Assembly: GCF_017301735.1 (NCBI RefSeq)
Contig: NZ_CP071090.1
Coordinates: forward strand, 6,748,001-6,812,000
DNA length: 64,000 nt
Direction of reading: 5' to 3'
DNA from: Pyxidicoccus parkwaysis
Lineage (GTDB): Bacteria > Myxococcota > Myxococcia > Myxococcales > Myxococcaceae
Both the position numbers and the translations under genes were made by a program. The notes under the pieces are model-generated. The model made no database searches, was not told where the DNA came from, and saw only the letters and a program-made list of their open reading frames with translations. Shown in pieces: positions 1-8,434 of this stretch; the first letter of the stretch is position 1; each line of letters opens with the position of its first letter.

Positions 1-3000
1 CTCGGCCAGCACCTCCACCATCTTCTGCATGCGCGCCTTGCGCCCCTTGCCGCCCAGCGAGAGTACGTAGTGCATGTACGCCTCGGAGCTCTCGCTGTAC
101 GTGCCGTGCTGCCGGTTCGCGCGTCCCTCCTGGTTGTTCAGCGCGTTGCCCATCCACGTGAGGGCGTCGTCCAGCCGGTCCTGCGGCACGGGGTACTTCA
201 GCTTCTGCGCGTCCAGCAGCAGGTGCGCGGCGTAGGCCGTGCCCCACTCCACCGGCTCTGTCTGTCCCGGCCAGTACGCGAAGCCGCCCGACGGCGTCTG
301 CATGGAGAGCACGCGGTTGATGCCCGCCAGCACCATGTCGCTCACGGACTGGCCCTGCGTCAGCGTCGGGTCCACGCTGTCCACCAGCTCCGACACGTAC
401 AGCAGCGGCCGCGTGGTGGACGTCGTCTGCTCGATGCACCCGTAGGGGTAGTGCACCAGGTACGAGAGGTGCTGGAGCGACTGCGCATACGGATTGGTCG
501 TCACCCACAGCGTGGACTTCTCCGTCGTGGGCACCCAACCCTGGAGGTACTTCGAGACGTCCGTCACTCCCTGCGCCAATTCAATCCGCTGCACGCGCCG
601 CTCACGAGGACCGGCGGGCGACAGCGGCACGTCCAGCGACTCGCGCGAGGTGTAGCCGCCGCCCTCCACCGTCACCGTCATCCGCGCCGCGCCCACCGCC
701 TGCACCGCCTTCGCCTGGAAGACGAAGGTGGACGACTTGCCGTCCTCCAGACGAGCACGGCCCTCACTCTTGCCGAGCAACTGGAGCGGCGAGGTCGCCG
801 TCGTCGCGACGAGGCCCGGGACCGGGAGGGACTCGGTGACGAGCGTCACCTTCACGTCCTGCGCCTTGCCGGACAGGTTGGTGACGAAGACGGGCACCTG
901 GATTTCGTCGTTCTGCGTGAGGAAGCGCGGCAGCGTGGTCTGGAGGACCAGCGGGTCTCTCACGAGCACCTGCGCGCTCGCGCGGCCGATGCGCTTCGCC
1001 CCCGCCGTCACCGCCATCACCCGCACCGCGCCCCGGTACTGCGGCAGCTTGAAGGGCACGCGCAGCTTGCCGTTGGCCGGCACCGACACCACGCCGCTCC
1101 ACAGCGCCACCGGCTTCACGGGCTGCACTCGGCCGGAGGCATCACCCTCGCCGTCACCACCCGTGGAGCGCGAGTTGCCGCCGGGCGGCACCAGCAGCGT
1201 CCAGCCGATGGTCTCATACGTGTCCACGCCGAGCGCGCGCTTGGTGAAAATCTGCTTCAGCGGGTCCGGGCTCTGGAAGCGCGTGAGGGAGAGGATGCCC
1301 TCGTCCACCACCGCCACCGTGGCGAAGGTCGGCCCCTCCACCGCGCCCAGGTCCAATTCCACGTTCAGCGTGTCGTTGGAGCGGACCTCCTTGGGCACGT
1401 TCATCGTCACGTTCTGCGTGAAGTCCACCGGCTCCAGCGGCACGCTGGCCACGCCGAAGGCGCGGTCCGGCATGAAGGCCTCGCGGGACTCCAGGTGCGG
1501 GTCCTTCACCAGGAAGGCGCTCACGTAGACGTTGGGCGCGAAGGCCGTGGGCTTGAAGCTCCACGTCACTTCACCGGGCTCCACCGCCTTCCACTCGGTG
1601 GCGAGCACGCGGTCCGTCTCCGCGGTGAAGAGCACCCGGCCCTTGTACGGGGCCTTCAGCTTCACCTGGATGGGCTGCCCCACGCGCGCCGTCGCGGGCA
1701 GCAGCACGTCCAGCGACGTGGGCTTGAGCGGACGCGGCGTCTGGTCCACGCGCGAGCCCTCGCCCCACCAGTAGTAGCGGCCCTCGCCCTCCAGCTCGAG
1801 GTCCGTCTGCGTGGCGCCGGAGCGCACGCGCACGAGGTAGCCCGCGGCGTCCTCGCCCGGCGTCACCTGCAGGGTGAAGCGGCCATTCTGCACCTGCGCG
1901 GTGGCGCGGCCCTCGCGCATGGGGCGCAGGTAGCGCTGGTAGCGCTCATAGCCCTCCGACTCGTCGTAGTAGTAGCCGTACTCCTCCTCCAGGCGCACGT
2001 ACTCCACGTCCACCGTCTTCGGCGCCTTGGCCCCACCGGTGAGGAGCTTCCCGTCCCAGTCCACCACCACGCCATTCACGGTGAAGGGCTTGCCGGCCTT
2101 CACCTTCCGCGTCGTGGCCTGGAGGCCCACGTAGTACGCCTCCGGGTGAACCGGCGTCGTCGCCTCGGCCACGCTGGAGCGGCCGCTGCCGGACTCGAAG
2201 ACGCTGGCCAGCGCCGTCAGCTTCGCCGCGCCCCGCAGGCCTCCCGTGGCCGCCTGCGCCGGGCAGCGCAGCAGCGTCTGTCCCTTCGCGTCGAGCGTGC
2301 CCTTCACCTGCCCCAGCGTCACCGGGCGCAGCGGGCCGCCGTCCTGGCGCCACACACCGTAGGCGTACTGCGCGTTCTCCTTCGGCTTGAACTCGGACGG
2401 CACCAGCCGGCACGCCACCTCCACCGGACTGCCCTCCGCCGAGCCGCCGAAGAGGTACGCCGCCTCCACCGCCACCGGCACCTCCTCGCCCTGGACGTAG
2501 CCCTCCTTCTCCGTGCGCGCCGTCACCTTCATGCGCTCGGGGACGAACTCCTCCACGCTCAGGCCGTAGGTGGCCACGTCGCGGTCCGCCACCTTCAGCG
2601 TCACGCGGTAGCGGCCCGTGTCCTGGAAGGCCTCGAAGGGTACGTCCAGCGCCACCAGGCCCGCCTCGTTCGTCTTGAGCGGCACCTTCTTGAGCTCGCG
2701 CTCGCGCGGGTCCACCACCACCAGCTCCACCGGCATACCCGTGGGAGGCGCCTTGTCGTCCTGCCCGCGCAGCAGCGCGGCCACGTGCGCCGTGTCGCCC
2801 GGGCGGTACACGCCACGGTCCGACCAGATGGAGGCGCGGTAGGGCTTCTCCGAGCGGTACGGCTCGCCCTGCACGTCCGAGTTGGCAATCTCCGTCTTCA
2901 GCTCGCTGTACTTGAGGTACGTCAGCTCGTCGCCGTCGCGGGCGACGAGGGCGAAGGGCTCCGAGTCATCCACGCCGGGCGCGGGCACCTGGAGGCGGCA

Positions 3001-4743
3001 GCCGTCCGTCGCCACCGTGGTGCAGCGGGCCACCGTCTGGCCGCTCTTCTTCACCAGCGACACCTCGACGCCCGACAGCGGCTCGGTGTTCTCCATGCCG
3101 AGCGCCCACACCCAGACCTCGCCCTTGTCGCTGGAGCCGGGCGCGGGCCCGCCGCGCTTGGCCACGAGGCTCAGGTCCGTGAGGAGGATGCGCGAGGCGG
3201 CCTGCCAGTCCCCGTTGCGCGCCGAGATTTCCACCAGGCCGCGCGTGTTGGCGGGAACCAGGCTGGCCACGTCGACGTACGTGGTGGCGAGCGTGTCCGG
3301 CGCCGACTTCAGGGCCAGCTTGCGCTTCGCAATCACGTTGGAGGTGCGCTCGTCCGCCGTCTCCGTGCGGTCGTCGCTCATCCAGAAGACGAGGTTCTCC
3401 GGCGGCACCTGGCGCACGGTGAGCTCCACCTCGTCCAGGTTGAGGTGCTGCAAGGGCAGGTTGCGCCACGCGCTGCGCGGCAGGTAGCGGCCGGACGTGG
3501 CGAAGGAGACCTGCGGCTGGCGCGCGGGGATGGAGACGGCATTCACGTAGGTGGACAGCAGCACGCCGCCGCCCACGGACGGTGTGCCCGCGTCGATGCG
3601 CAGCGCGTACGGCCCGCGTTTGAAGTCACCGAAGATGCGGAAGCCGCGGCGGGTGGGCGCGAGGGAGAACTTCGCCGGAGGCGTCAGGTGGATGGCGTCC
3701 GCCGCCACGTTGTCGTCGAGCATGCAGCCCTTGTTGCGGTGGTCCCAGTAGTACTCGTCGTACCCCTCGGACTCGCGCGGGCTGACGGCGGCGTTGGCCT
3801 CCACGTCGCGGCAGCTTACCTCCAGGTAGTGGCCGCCAGAGCCCTCGCCCACCGTGACGCCGGTGAAGTCCAGGCGCTTGCCGGCGCGCAGCTCCAGGGT
3901 GCTCTCGGCGGCGGGCGCGGTGGCCTTCGCGTCACCGGCGGCGGCGAGCCCGGCCTTGAGGTCGAAGCGCAGCTTCGCGGCGGGCTTGAGGCGCGGGTGC
4001 CCGAGCTGCGCGCTGACGACGTTGCGCATGTTGGGGACGGTGCGCCACTTCACGTCGGAGATGGGCTCGCCCTCCACCTGGAAGGTGCCGCGCGAGCGGA
4101 GGGCGCTGAGGTCCACCGGGCCGGAGAAGACGACGTCCACCTCGACGCGGCCCTTGAGCAAATCCAGCTGCCGGGGCGTGAGGCGGACGAACTGGAAGGC
4201 CGGGGTGGTGAAGCGGTGGGACCAGGCGCCCTCGGAGGGTGGCTTCACCACGCCGCTGCCCGTCTCCACGGACTCGAGGGTGACGGTGTACGTCGTGTCG
4301 AAGCCGAAGCCCGTGCCGCTCGACGGAGTGAAGGCGAGCGTGGACGGGGTGCGCCAGGAGAAGCCGCCGGGGACTCGCGGGGTGATGGCGACGACGGTGC
4401 CCGCCTTCACCTCGCGGTCACCCGGCGCGACGGGACGGGGGAACTCGATGACGATGCCAGTGGGCAGGGCCTCTCCGGTGGCCAGCTCGCGGATGACGGG
4501 CGTCAGCGACTCGGGCGACGGCGGCGTGGCCGCTGCGGTGGTGGTGGTGCCCGCGTCCGTGCCTGCCTGCGTGGAAGCGGCGGGAGGCGTCTCCGCGGTG
4601 GGCGCCGGTGCGGTGGTGCCAGGCTGCTGCTGTTGCTGCGCTGGTTCCTGCTTGCAACCCGCGAGCATGGCGCCGACCAGCAGCGCGACGAGGGGCCAGC
4701 TCGTGCGAGGCGCCCTCTGCGTGACGACGGACCGCGAACCCAT
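1..4743 (-). CDS. Alpha-2-macroglobulin family lipoprotein (3' part outside the window)
   Basis: Large periplasmic lipoprotein of the bacterial alpha-2-macroglobulin family, thought to trap proteases and protect the envelope. The ATG at 4743 is preceded by a near-perfect GGAGGAAT ribosome site. A signal peptide ends in the lipobox LAGC (Cys30), followed by a Gln/Pro/Thr-rich linker. The 1,581 residues visible contain MG-type beta domains, an EXK-poor bait-like central region, and the thioester motif GCIEQ with its cysteine near residue 1436, so the trapping chemistry looks intact. The gene runs off the left edge within the helical thioester-associated domain, so its C-terminus and any pbpC partner cannot be seen. 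No frameshift is visible in the part present. Confidence 0.93.
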   Translation of the reverse strand, partial: MGSRSVVTQRAPRTSWPLVALLVGAMLAGCKQEPAQQQQQPGTTAPAPTAETPPAASTQAGTDAGTTTTAAATPPSPESLTPVIRELATGEALPTGIVIEFPRPVAPGDREVKAGTVVAITPRVPGGFSWRTPSTLAFTPSSGTGFGFDTTYTVTLESVETGSGVVKPPSEGAWSHRFTTPAFQFVRLTPRQLDLLKGRVEVDVVFSGPVDLSALRSRGTFQVEGEPISDVKWRTVPNMRNVVSAQLGHPRLKPAAKLRFDLKAGLAAAGDAKATAPAAESTLELRAGKRLDFTGVTVGEGSGGHYLEVSCRDVEANAAVSPRESEGYDEYYWDHRNKGCMLDDNVAADAIHLTPPAKFSLAPTRRGFRIFGDFKRGPYALRIDAGTPSVGGGVLLSTYVNAVSIPARQPQVSFATSGRYLPRSAWRNLPLQHLNLDEVELTVRQVPPENLVFWMSDDRTETADERTSNVIAKRKLALKSAPDTLATTYVDVASLVPANTRGLVEISARNGDWQAASRILLTDLSLVAKRGGPAPGSSDKGEVWVWALGMENTEPLSGVEVSLVKKSGQTVARCTTVATDGCRLQVPAPGVDDSEPFALVARDGDELTYLKYSELKTEIANSDVQGEPYRSEKPYRASIWSDRGVYRPGDTAHVAALLRGQDDKAPPTGMPVELVVVDPRERELKKVPLKTNEAGLVALDVPFEAFQDTGRYRVTLKVADRDVATYGLSVEEFVPERMKVTARTEKEGYVQGEEVPVAVEAAYLFGGSAEGSPVEVACRLVPSEFKPKENAQYAYGVWRQDGGPLRPVTLGQVKGTLDAKGQTLLRCPAQAATGGLRGAAKLTALASVFESGSGRSSVAEATTPVHPEAYYVGLQATTRKVKAGKPFTVNGVVVDWDGKLLTGGAKAPKTVDVEYVRLEEEYGYYYDESEGYERYQRYLRPMREGRATAQVQNGRFTLQVTPGEDAAGYLVRVRSGATQTDLELEGEGRYYWWGEGSRVDQTPRPLKPTSLDVLLPATARVGQPIQVKLKAPYKGRVLFTAETDRVLATEWKAVEPGEVTWSFKPTAFAPNVYVSAFLVKDPHLESREAFMPDRAFGVASVPLEPVDFTQNVTMNVPKEVRSNDTLNVELDLGAVEGPTFATVAVVDEGILSLTRFQSPDPLKQIFTKRALGVDTYETIGWTLLVPPGGNSRSTGGDGEGDASGRVQPVKPVALWSGVVSVPANGKLRVPFKLPQYRGAVRVMAVTAGAKRIGRASAQVLVRDPLVLQTTLPRFLTQNDEIQVPVFVTNLSGKAQDVKVTLVTESLPVPGLVATTATSPLQLLGKSEGRARLEDGKSSTFVFQAKAVQAVGAARMTVTVEGGGYTSRESLDVPLSPAGPRERRVQRIELAQGVTDVSKYLQGWVPTTEKSTLWVTTNPYAQSLQHLSYLVHYPYGCIEQTTSTTRPLLYVSELVDSVDPTLTQGQSVSDMVLAGINRVLSMQTPSGGFAYWPGQTEPVEWGTAYAAHLLLDAQKLKYPVPQDRLDDALTWMGNALNNQEGRANRQHGTYSESSEAYMHYVLSLGGKGRKARMQKMVEVLAE

Positions 4744-5071
4744 GATTCCTCCAGAAAAGTGCCTGCCGTACTTCATGCGGCGTGCCGGTGTTGCGCGCGC
4801 CGGGCGAGGGAGGATTGTGGTCGGCCGCCCGCGGCCCTGACGCCTCCCCCATGCGTCATCGGGCCCACAGGGTGTCTGGTGGGCCACACTGCATCTGCCC
4901 CCCGGGCTCCTACGAAGACGTCGACGGCGGCAGCCTATAGGGGGCGACAGGGCCCAGGGTCAACGGGCGTGGCGCTCGGAGCCCTCCTCTTCGGAGCCAT
5001 TCCCGAGGCTTGAGAGCTGGGACAGGAACTGTCGGAACGCCGAGCCGAACCGGGTCTATGGTTCGCGCCTC
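4744..5071. other. Intergenic region between divergent genes
   Basis: A 328-base non-coding stretch between the divergently transcribed macroglobulin and TrmJ-like genes, so it should hold both promoters. No confident -35/-10 pair was recognised. One perfect GC-rich inverted repeat (GGCCGC-CC-GCGGCC, 4823-4836) lies in the half nearer the macroglobulin gene; its spacer is too short for a hairpin, and it could be a binding site or chance in such GC-rich DNA. Confidence 0.4.
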
Positions 5072-5794
5072 ATGGTGCTGCCCGTTCGTTTCGTCCTCAT
5101 GCGCCCGCGCAACGCGGAGAACCTCGGTGCCGCCGCGCGGGCGCTGAAGAACTGCGGTCTGTCGGATTGGGTATGGGTGACGCCGGAGGCGGAAGATTTG
5201 GGCCCGGCGCGCAGGCTGGCCGTGCACGCGGAGGACGTGCTGGACGCGGCGCGCCGCGCGGACACGCTGGAGGCCGCGGTGGCCGACTGCGTGTGGGTGG
5301 TGGGGACGAGCTCGCGGAAGGTGGAGGGAAAGCGCCGGCTGGCGCCGCGTGCCGTCGGTGAGGAACTGGTGGCGCGCGCGCCGCAGGGGCCGGTGGCGCT
5401 GGTGTTCGGAGACGAGCGCAGCGGGCTCACCAACGCGGAGGTGGAGCGCTGCCACGACCTGTCCGCCGTGCCCACCGCGCCCGAGCAGCCCTCCATCAAC
5501 CTCGCGCAGGCGGTGCTGCTCTATGCCTACGAGGTGCGCGTGGCGATGCTGGAGGCCAGCGCACCGCCACCGGCGCCGCTGCCGGTGGCGGCGACGGACG
5601 CGGAATTGGCGCAGGTGGAGTCCGCGCTCGACACGATGCTCGGCGCGGGAGGGTTCCTCGTGGACGAGCAGCCGGGGCGCACCGGGCTGCGGGACTTGTT
5701 CGCGCCGCTGCGCCGCTCACGGCTGACGCGGAAGGAGGCGCGGCTCTGGCTCGCCGCGCTCCACACGATGCGCAAGAAGCTGACGCGGGGTTAG
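5072..5794 (+). CDS. TrmJ-like tRNA/rRNA 2'-O-methyltransferase (SpoU/SPOUT family)
   Basis: A 240-residue cytoplasmic SPOUT-fold RNA 2'-O-ribose methyltransferase, closest in pattern to TrmJ, which methylates position 32 of tRNAs. The family motifs are all visible: N-A-E-N-L-G-A-A-A-R near residue 15, the FGDERSGLTN SAM-site loop in the middle, and PSINLAQAV near residue 150. The C-terminal extension is helical, as in TrmJ. The start is the first ATG; its ribosome site is weak. The gene is monocistronic and its stop overlaps that of the convergent small gene at 5791 by a few bases. The exact RNA target is inferred from the family only. Confidence 0.88.
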   Translation: MVLPVRFVLMRPRNAENLGAAARALKNCGLSDWVWVTPEAEDLGPARRLAVHAEDVLDAARRADTLEAAVADCVWVVGTSSRKVEGKRRLAPRAVGEELVARAPQGPVALVFGDERSGLTNAEVERCHDLSAVPTAPEQPSINLAQAVLLYAYEVRVAMLEASAPPPAPLPVAATDAELAQVESALDTMLGAGGFLVDEQPGRTGLRDLFAPLRRSRLTRKEARLWLAALHTMRKKLTRG

Positions 5795-6039
5795 ACGGGA
5801 CGCGGCGTCCGCGGTGTGCGAGGCCCCTGGCCCGCTCCCGGCGGTGGGCCGCGCCGCTTGCGCGAGAGGCTCACCGCGCTCCACGCGAAGGCGAGAACCG
5901 CGATCGCGAGCAGCACCACCCAGAACCAGAACGTGGGGCTGCGGGAGACTTCCCGCTCGATGGGTGCCGGCATGGGCGCCTGGGCGAGCGCGACGACGGG
6001 AGCAAGCAACGCGAGCAACGGGGCCAGGGACGTGCGCAT
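5791..6039 (-). CDS. Small single-pass membrane protein, unknown function
   Basis: An 82-residue protein with a signal peptide (ends near VALAQA), a short periplasmic stretch rich in Pro and Glu, one transmembrane helix (TFWFWVVLLAIAVLAF, roughly residues 35-50), and a basic, Pro/Gly-rich cytoplasmic tail. The start at 6039 is favoured because AGAGG lies six bases upstream; an ATG two codons earlier (6045) sits too close to it. The stop overlaps the 3' end of the TrmJ-like gene. No family was recognised; it looks like a type I membrane anchor. Confidence 0.6.
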   Translation of the reverse strand: MRTSLAPLLALLAPVVALAQAPMPAPIEREVSRSPTFWFWVVLLAIAVLAFAWSAVSLSRKRRGPPPGAGQGPRTPRTPRPV

Positions 6040-6152
6040 GGTCATCCTCTCCCCTGGAACGTCTCCATTCCTGGAGAGGTCCACAAGCGCGCCGCCCTTG
6101 CGTCCCACCCGGTGACGGAGGCGGGCACGGACCGCCCGCCTCCCCGGCCGGC

Positions 6153-7145
6153 CTACTTCGCGACCTTCTCGCCCTTCAGCCGGGCGAGGAGCTTCGGGTC
6201 ATCCGGGAGCAGTCCCGCCTTCGGCAGCCGGGTGAGCAGCTCGCGCCAGCGAGGGTCCGCCTTGTACGTGCGCTGCAGCAGCGGCAGGGCCTCGTCCACA
6301 CGGCCCACGCTGACGAGCGAGATGGCATGCCAGAACACCATCTCCGCGTTGTCCGGCACCAGCTTCTCCGCAGACGAATACGCCTTCAGCGCGCCGTCCG
6401 TATCCTTGTGCTCGATGGCGAGGTCGCCCTCGTTCATGAAGTTGTAGGCGCGCTGGAGCGTGACGAGCCGGCGCAGCTCCTTGAGGGGCTCGGCTGAGTC
6501 ATCCACGCGCAGGTCGAACTTGCGGTCCGCCCACGGGCGGCCGGAGGGCTTCGCGGAGACGACGATGAGGGCCGCGGACTGCTTGCCCCGGATGTCTCCG
6601 CCCTGTGCCTGCGCGGCGTCGAGCGCGGCCAGCATGCGCTCGGCCAGGTCTCCCTTCGACTCGCGGAAGGCCTTCGCCATGGCGGGCCACACGGTGTCCT
6701 TCTCCATCATGTTGGCCTGCACGGAGAAGCCCTCGCCGACGATGTGGCCGGCGGCGGCGATGCAGTTGTCTCCGGTGTGCGCGGCCACGCGGCCCTGCGC
6801 ATCAATCATCGCCACCTGCCGCACGTTGCTCGCGGTGTCGGCGGCGAGCAGTCCCTTGAGCGCATCCGGGGCGGCGCGGCCCGCGCGCAGGAGCTCCAGG
6901 CCCAGCTTGCCGTACGACGGGTCCACGAAGGACTGCGTGGCGATGGCACCCACGCCCGCCTCGGCCCAGGGAACGGTGGAGCCCACGGAGAACCAGTGGG
7001 ACTGCACGGCGACGCCGAGCTCTCCCGTCACCGCGTCACGGGCGACGATGGAGTACGTGTGCACGGGTCGGCGAGGAACCGCGGCCGGCTCGGCGGCCAG
7101 GGCGGGGAGCGCGAGCAGGACGAGGCAGACGGCAAGACGCGACAT
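6153..7145 (-). CDS. DUF1028 family secreted protein with C-terminal TPR-like helices
   Basis: A 330-residue exported protein. After a signal peptide (ends near ALAAEP) it carries the DUF1028 domain, an Ntn-hydrolase-like fold of unknown substrate, recognisable from HTYSIVARDAVTGELGVAVQSHW at the mature N-terminus and the GDNCIAAAGHIVGEGFSVQANM segment. The last 120 residues contain a tetratricopeptide-like helix pair (DGALKAYSSAEKLVPDNAEM). The start at 7145 has GGAGG upstream; a longer open frame to 7223 lacks signal-peptide logic. It is transcribed alone, divergent from the small gene at 7286. The enzymatic role is unproven for the family. Confidence 0.85.
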   Translation of the reverse strand: MSRLAVCLVLLALPALAAEPAAVPRRPVHTYSIVARDAVTGELGVAVQSHWFSVGSTVPWAEAGVGAIATQSFVDPSYGKLGLELLRAGRAAPDALKGLLAADTASNVRQVAMIDAQGRVAAHTGDNCIAAAGHIVGEGFSVQANMMEKDTVWPAMAKAFRESKGDLAERMLAALDAAQAQGGDIRGKQSAALIVVSAKPSGRPWADRKFDLRVDDSAEPLKELRRLVTLQRAYNFMNEGDLAIEHKDTDGALKAYSSAEKLVPDNAEMVFWHAISLVSVGRVDEALPLLQRTYKADPRWRELLTRLPKAGLLPDDPKLLARLKGEKVAK

Positions 7146-7285
7146 GAGACCTCCGCAGCGAGGGGCCTGGAGGCTGAGCGAGCAGACGGCCGACCGCAAG
7201 ACCCAAGGCGTCACGAGCCGCACGCGTCCCTACCTTCCCGGCAATGGCCAGGGAATGGCCGCTCACTTTCACGGGAGAGCACCAC

Positions 7286-7501
7286 ATGGACCACATGCCC
7301 TACGAGTCGATGGAGGTTGGTGGCGAGGAACCCGGGAGCGGCGGTCAGCGTCGGGCCCCGGCGGAGGACGAGCCGAAGCGCACGCCGAGGACGGCGGAGG
7401 GTGGCGGGCTGGATGAGGAGCGCCGGATGCCGCAGGACGAGCCCGGCAAGACGCCCGGCTCCGCCGAGGGTGAGGACCCCAGCCGGCCGCCGCGCAAGTA
7501 G
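7286..7501 (+). CDS. Small acidic, Pro/Gly-rich hypothetical protein
   Basis: A 71-residue, highly charged and probably disordered protein made largely of Glu, Pro, Gly and Arg, with repeated TPG/TPR-SAEG-like segments. The ATG at 7286 follows GGGAGAG at a good distance; an ATG at 7244 has no such site. It lies upstream of, and in the same direction as, the pseudouridine synthase gene. No family recognised, and low complexity makes coding status uncertain. Confidence 0.45.
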   Translation: MDHMPYESMEVGGEEPGSGGQRRAPAEDEPKRTPRTAEGGGLDEERRMPQDEPGKTPGSAEGEDPSRPPRK

Positions 7502-7541
7502 CGCTGTGCCCGCCGGCCGGGGCAGGTACAGTGCCGCGCTC

Positions 7542-8342
7542 ATGTCCCGCAAGCCCGACAAGCCGAAGCCGCCGTCACAGAAGCGCTGGGAGGGCAAGGA
7601 GAAGCCGGACTGGCTGTCACGTGCGCTCGCCCGGGCCGGCGTGTTTCCCCAGGACGAGGCGGAGGCCGCCATCGCCGCTGGCCGCGTCAGCATCAACGGC
7701 CGCGTGGCGAAGATGCCGCTCACGCCCGTGCCCGCGGGCTCGGTGGTGAAGGTGGACGGCCACGTGGTGCCGCTCGGCGCGCCGGCCACGCGCGTGCTCG
7801 CCTTCCACAAGCCCGCGGGCGTGCTGTCGTCCACCGCGCGCCAGCACCGTACCGGCACCGTCTTCGAGGTGCTCCTGCCCCAGCTCCCGCCCGACCTGGC
7901 CGGCTACTCGTGGCACGCGGTGGGCCGGCTCGACGTGGACTCCACCGGCCTGTTGCTCTTCACCAACGACGACAAGCTCGTGGCCCACGCGACGTCGCCG
8001 GACACGCGCCTGCCCAAGCGCTACGTGGCCACGGTGTTCAGCACCGCCACCGACGAGAAGGTGGAGCCGCTGCGTCAGGGCATGACGCTGGACGATGGCC
8101 CGGCGCGTCCCGCCAAGGTTGTAGTGCGCGACGAGCACACGGTGGAGGTCACCATCACCGAGGGCCGCAACCACCAGGTGAAGCGCATGCTCGGCGCGGT
8201 GGGCCTGCCCGTGCGCGCGCTGCACCGTGAGGCCGTGGGCGACATCGTGCTCGACATCCCCGAGGGCACCTTCCGCGTCCTCACCGACGAGGAGGTCCGC
8301 GAGAAGCTGCACTACGAAGGACGCGGCGCGGCGGAGTCTTGA
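7542..8342 (+). CDS. RsuA/RluB-family 16S/23S rRNA pseudouridine synthase
   Basis: A 266-residue enzyme converting a specific rRNA uridine to pseudouridine. An N-terminal S4 RNA-binding domain (AGVFPQDEAEAAIAAGRVSINGR, residues 32-54) precedes the catalytic domain, whose signature GRLDVDSTGLLLFTND places the nucleophilic aspartate at residue 131. The Lys-rich N-terminus fits RNA binding. The ATG at 7542 starts the recognisable protein; the open frame extends upstream but that extension reads as a shadow of the DUF1028 gene. Whether it modifies 16S (RsuA) or 23S (RluB/E/F) cannot be decided from sequence alone. Confidence 0.9.
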   Translation: MSRKPDKPKPPSQKRWEGKEKPDWLSRALARAGVFPQDEAEAAIAAGRVSINGRVAKMPLTPVPAGSVVKVDGHVVPLGAPATRVLAFHKPAGVLSSTARQHRTGTVFEVLLPQLPPDLAGYSWHAVGRLDVDSTGLLLFTNDDKLVAHATSPDTRLPKRYVATVFSTATDEKVEPLRQGMTLDDGPARPAKVVVRDEHTVEVTITEGRNHQVKRMLGAVGLPVRALHREAVGDIVLDIPEGTFRVLTDEEVREKLHYEGRGAAES

Positions 8343-8434
8343 GCCGCGTGAAGCTTGCGGAATGAAGGGATTCGCACTGAGTTGAGGTCCGGACCGCCCT
8401 CCCGGCGCGTCCCGCACCCCACCGAGGCGTTCCC

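Noticed and set aside
70..5013. A 1,647-codon open frame on the + strand, opposite the macroglobulin gene
   Set aside because: It is Arg/His/Ala-rich with no domain; it is the antisense shadow common in very GC-rich coding DNA. The - strand carries a clear lipoprotein start and family motifs.
6744..7541. N-terminal extension of the RsuA-type synthase
   Set aside because: It lies antisense to the DUF1028 gene and in the hypothetical region; normal RsuA length is reached from 7542.
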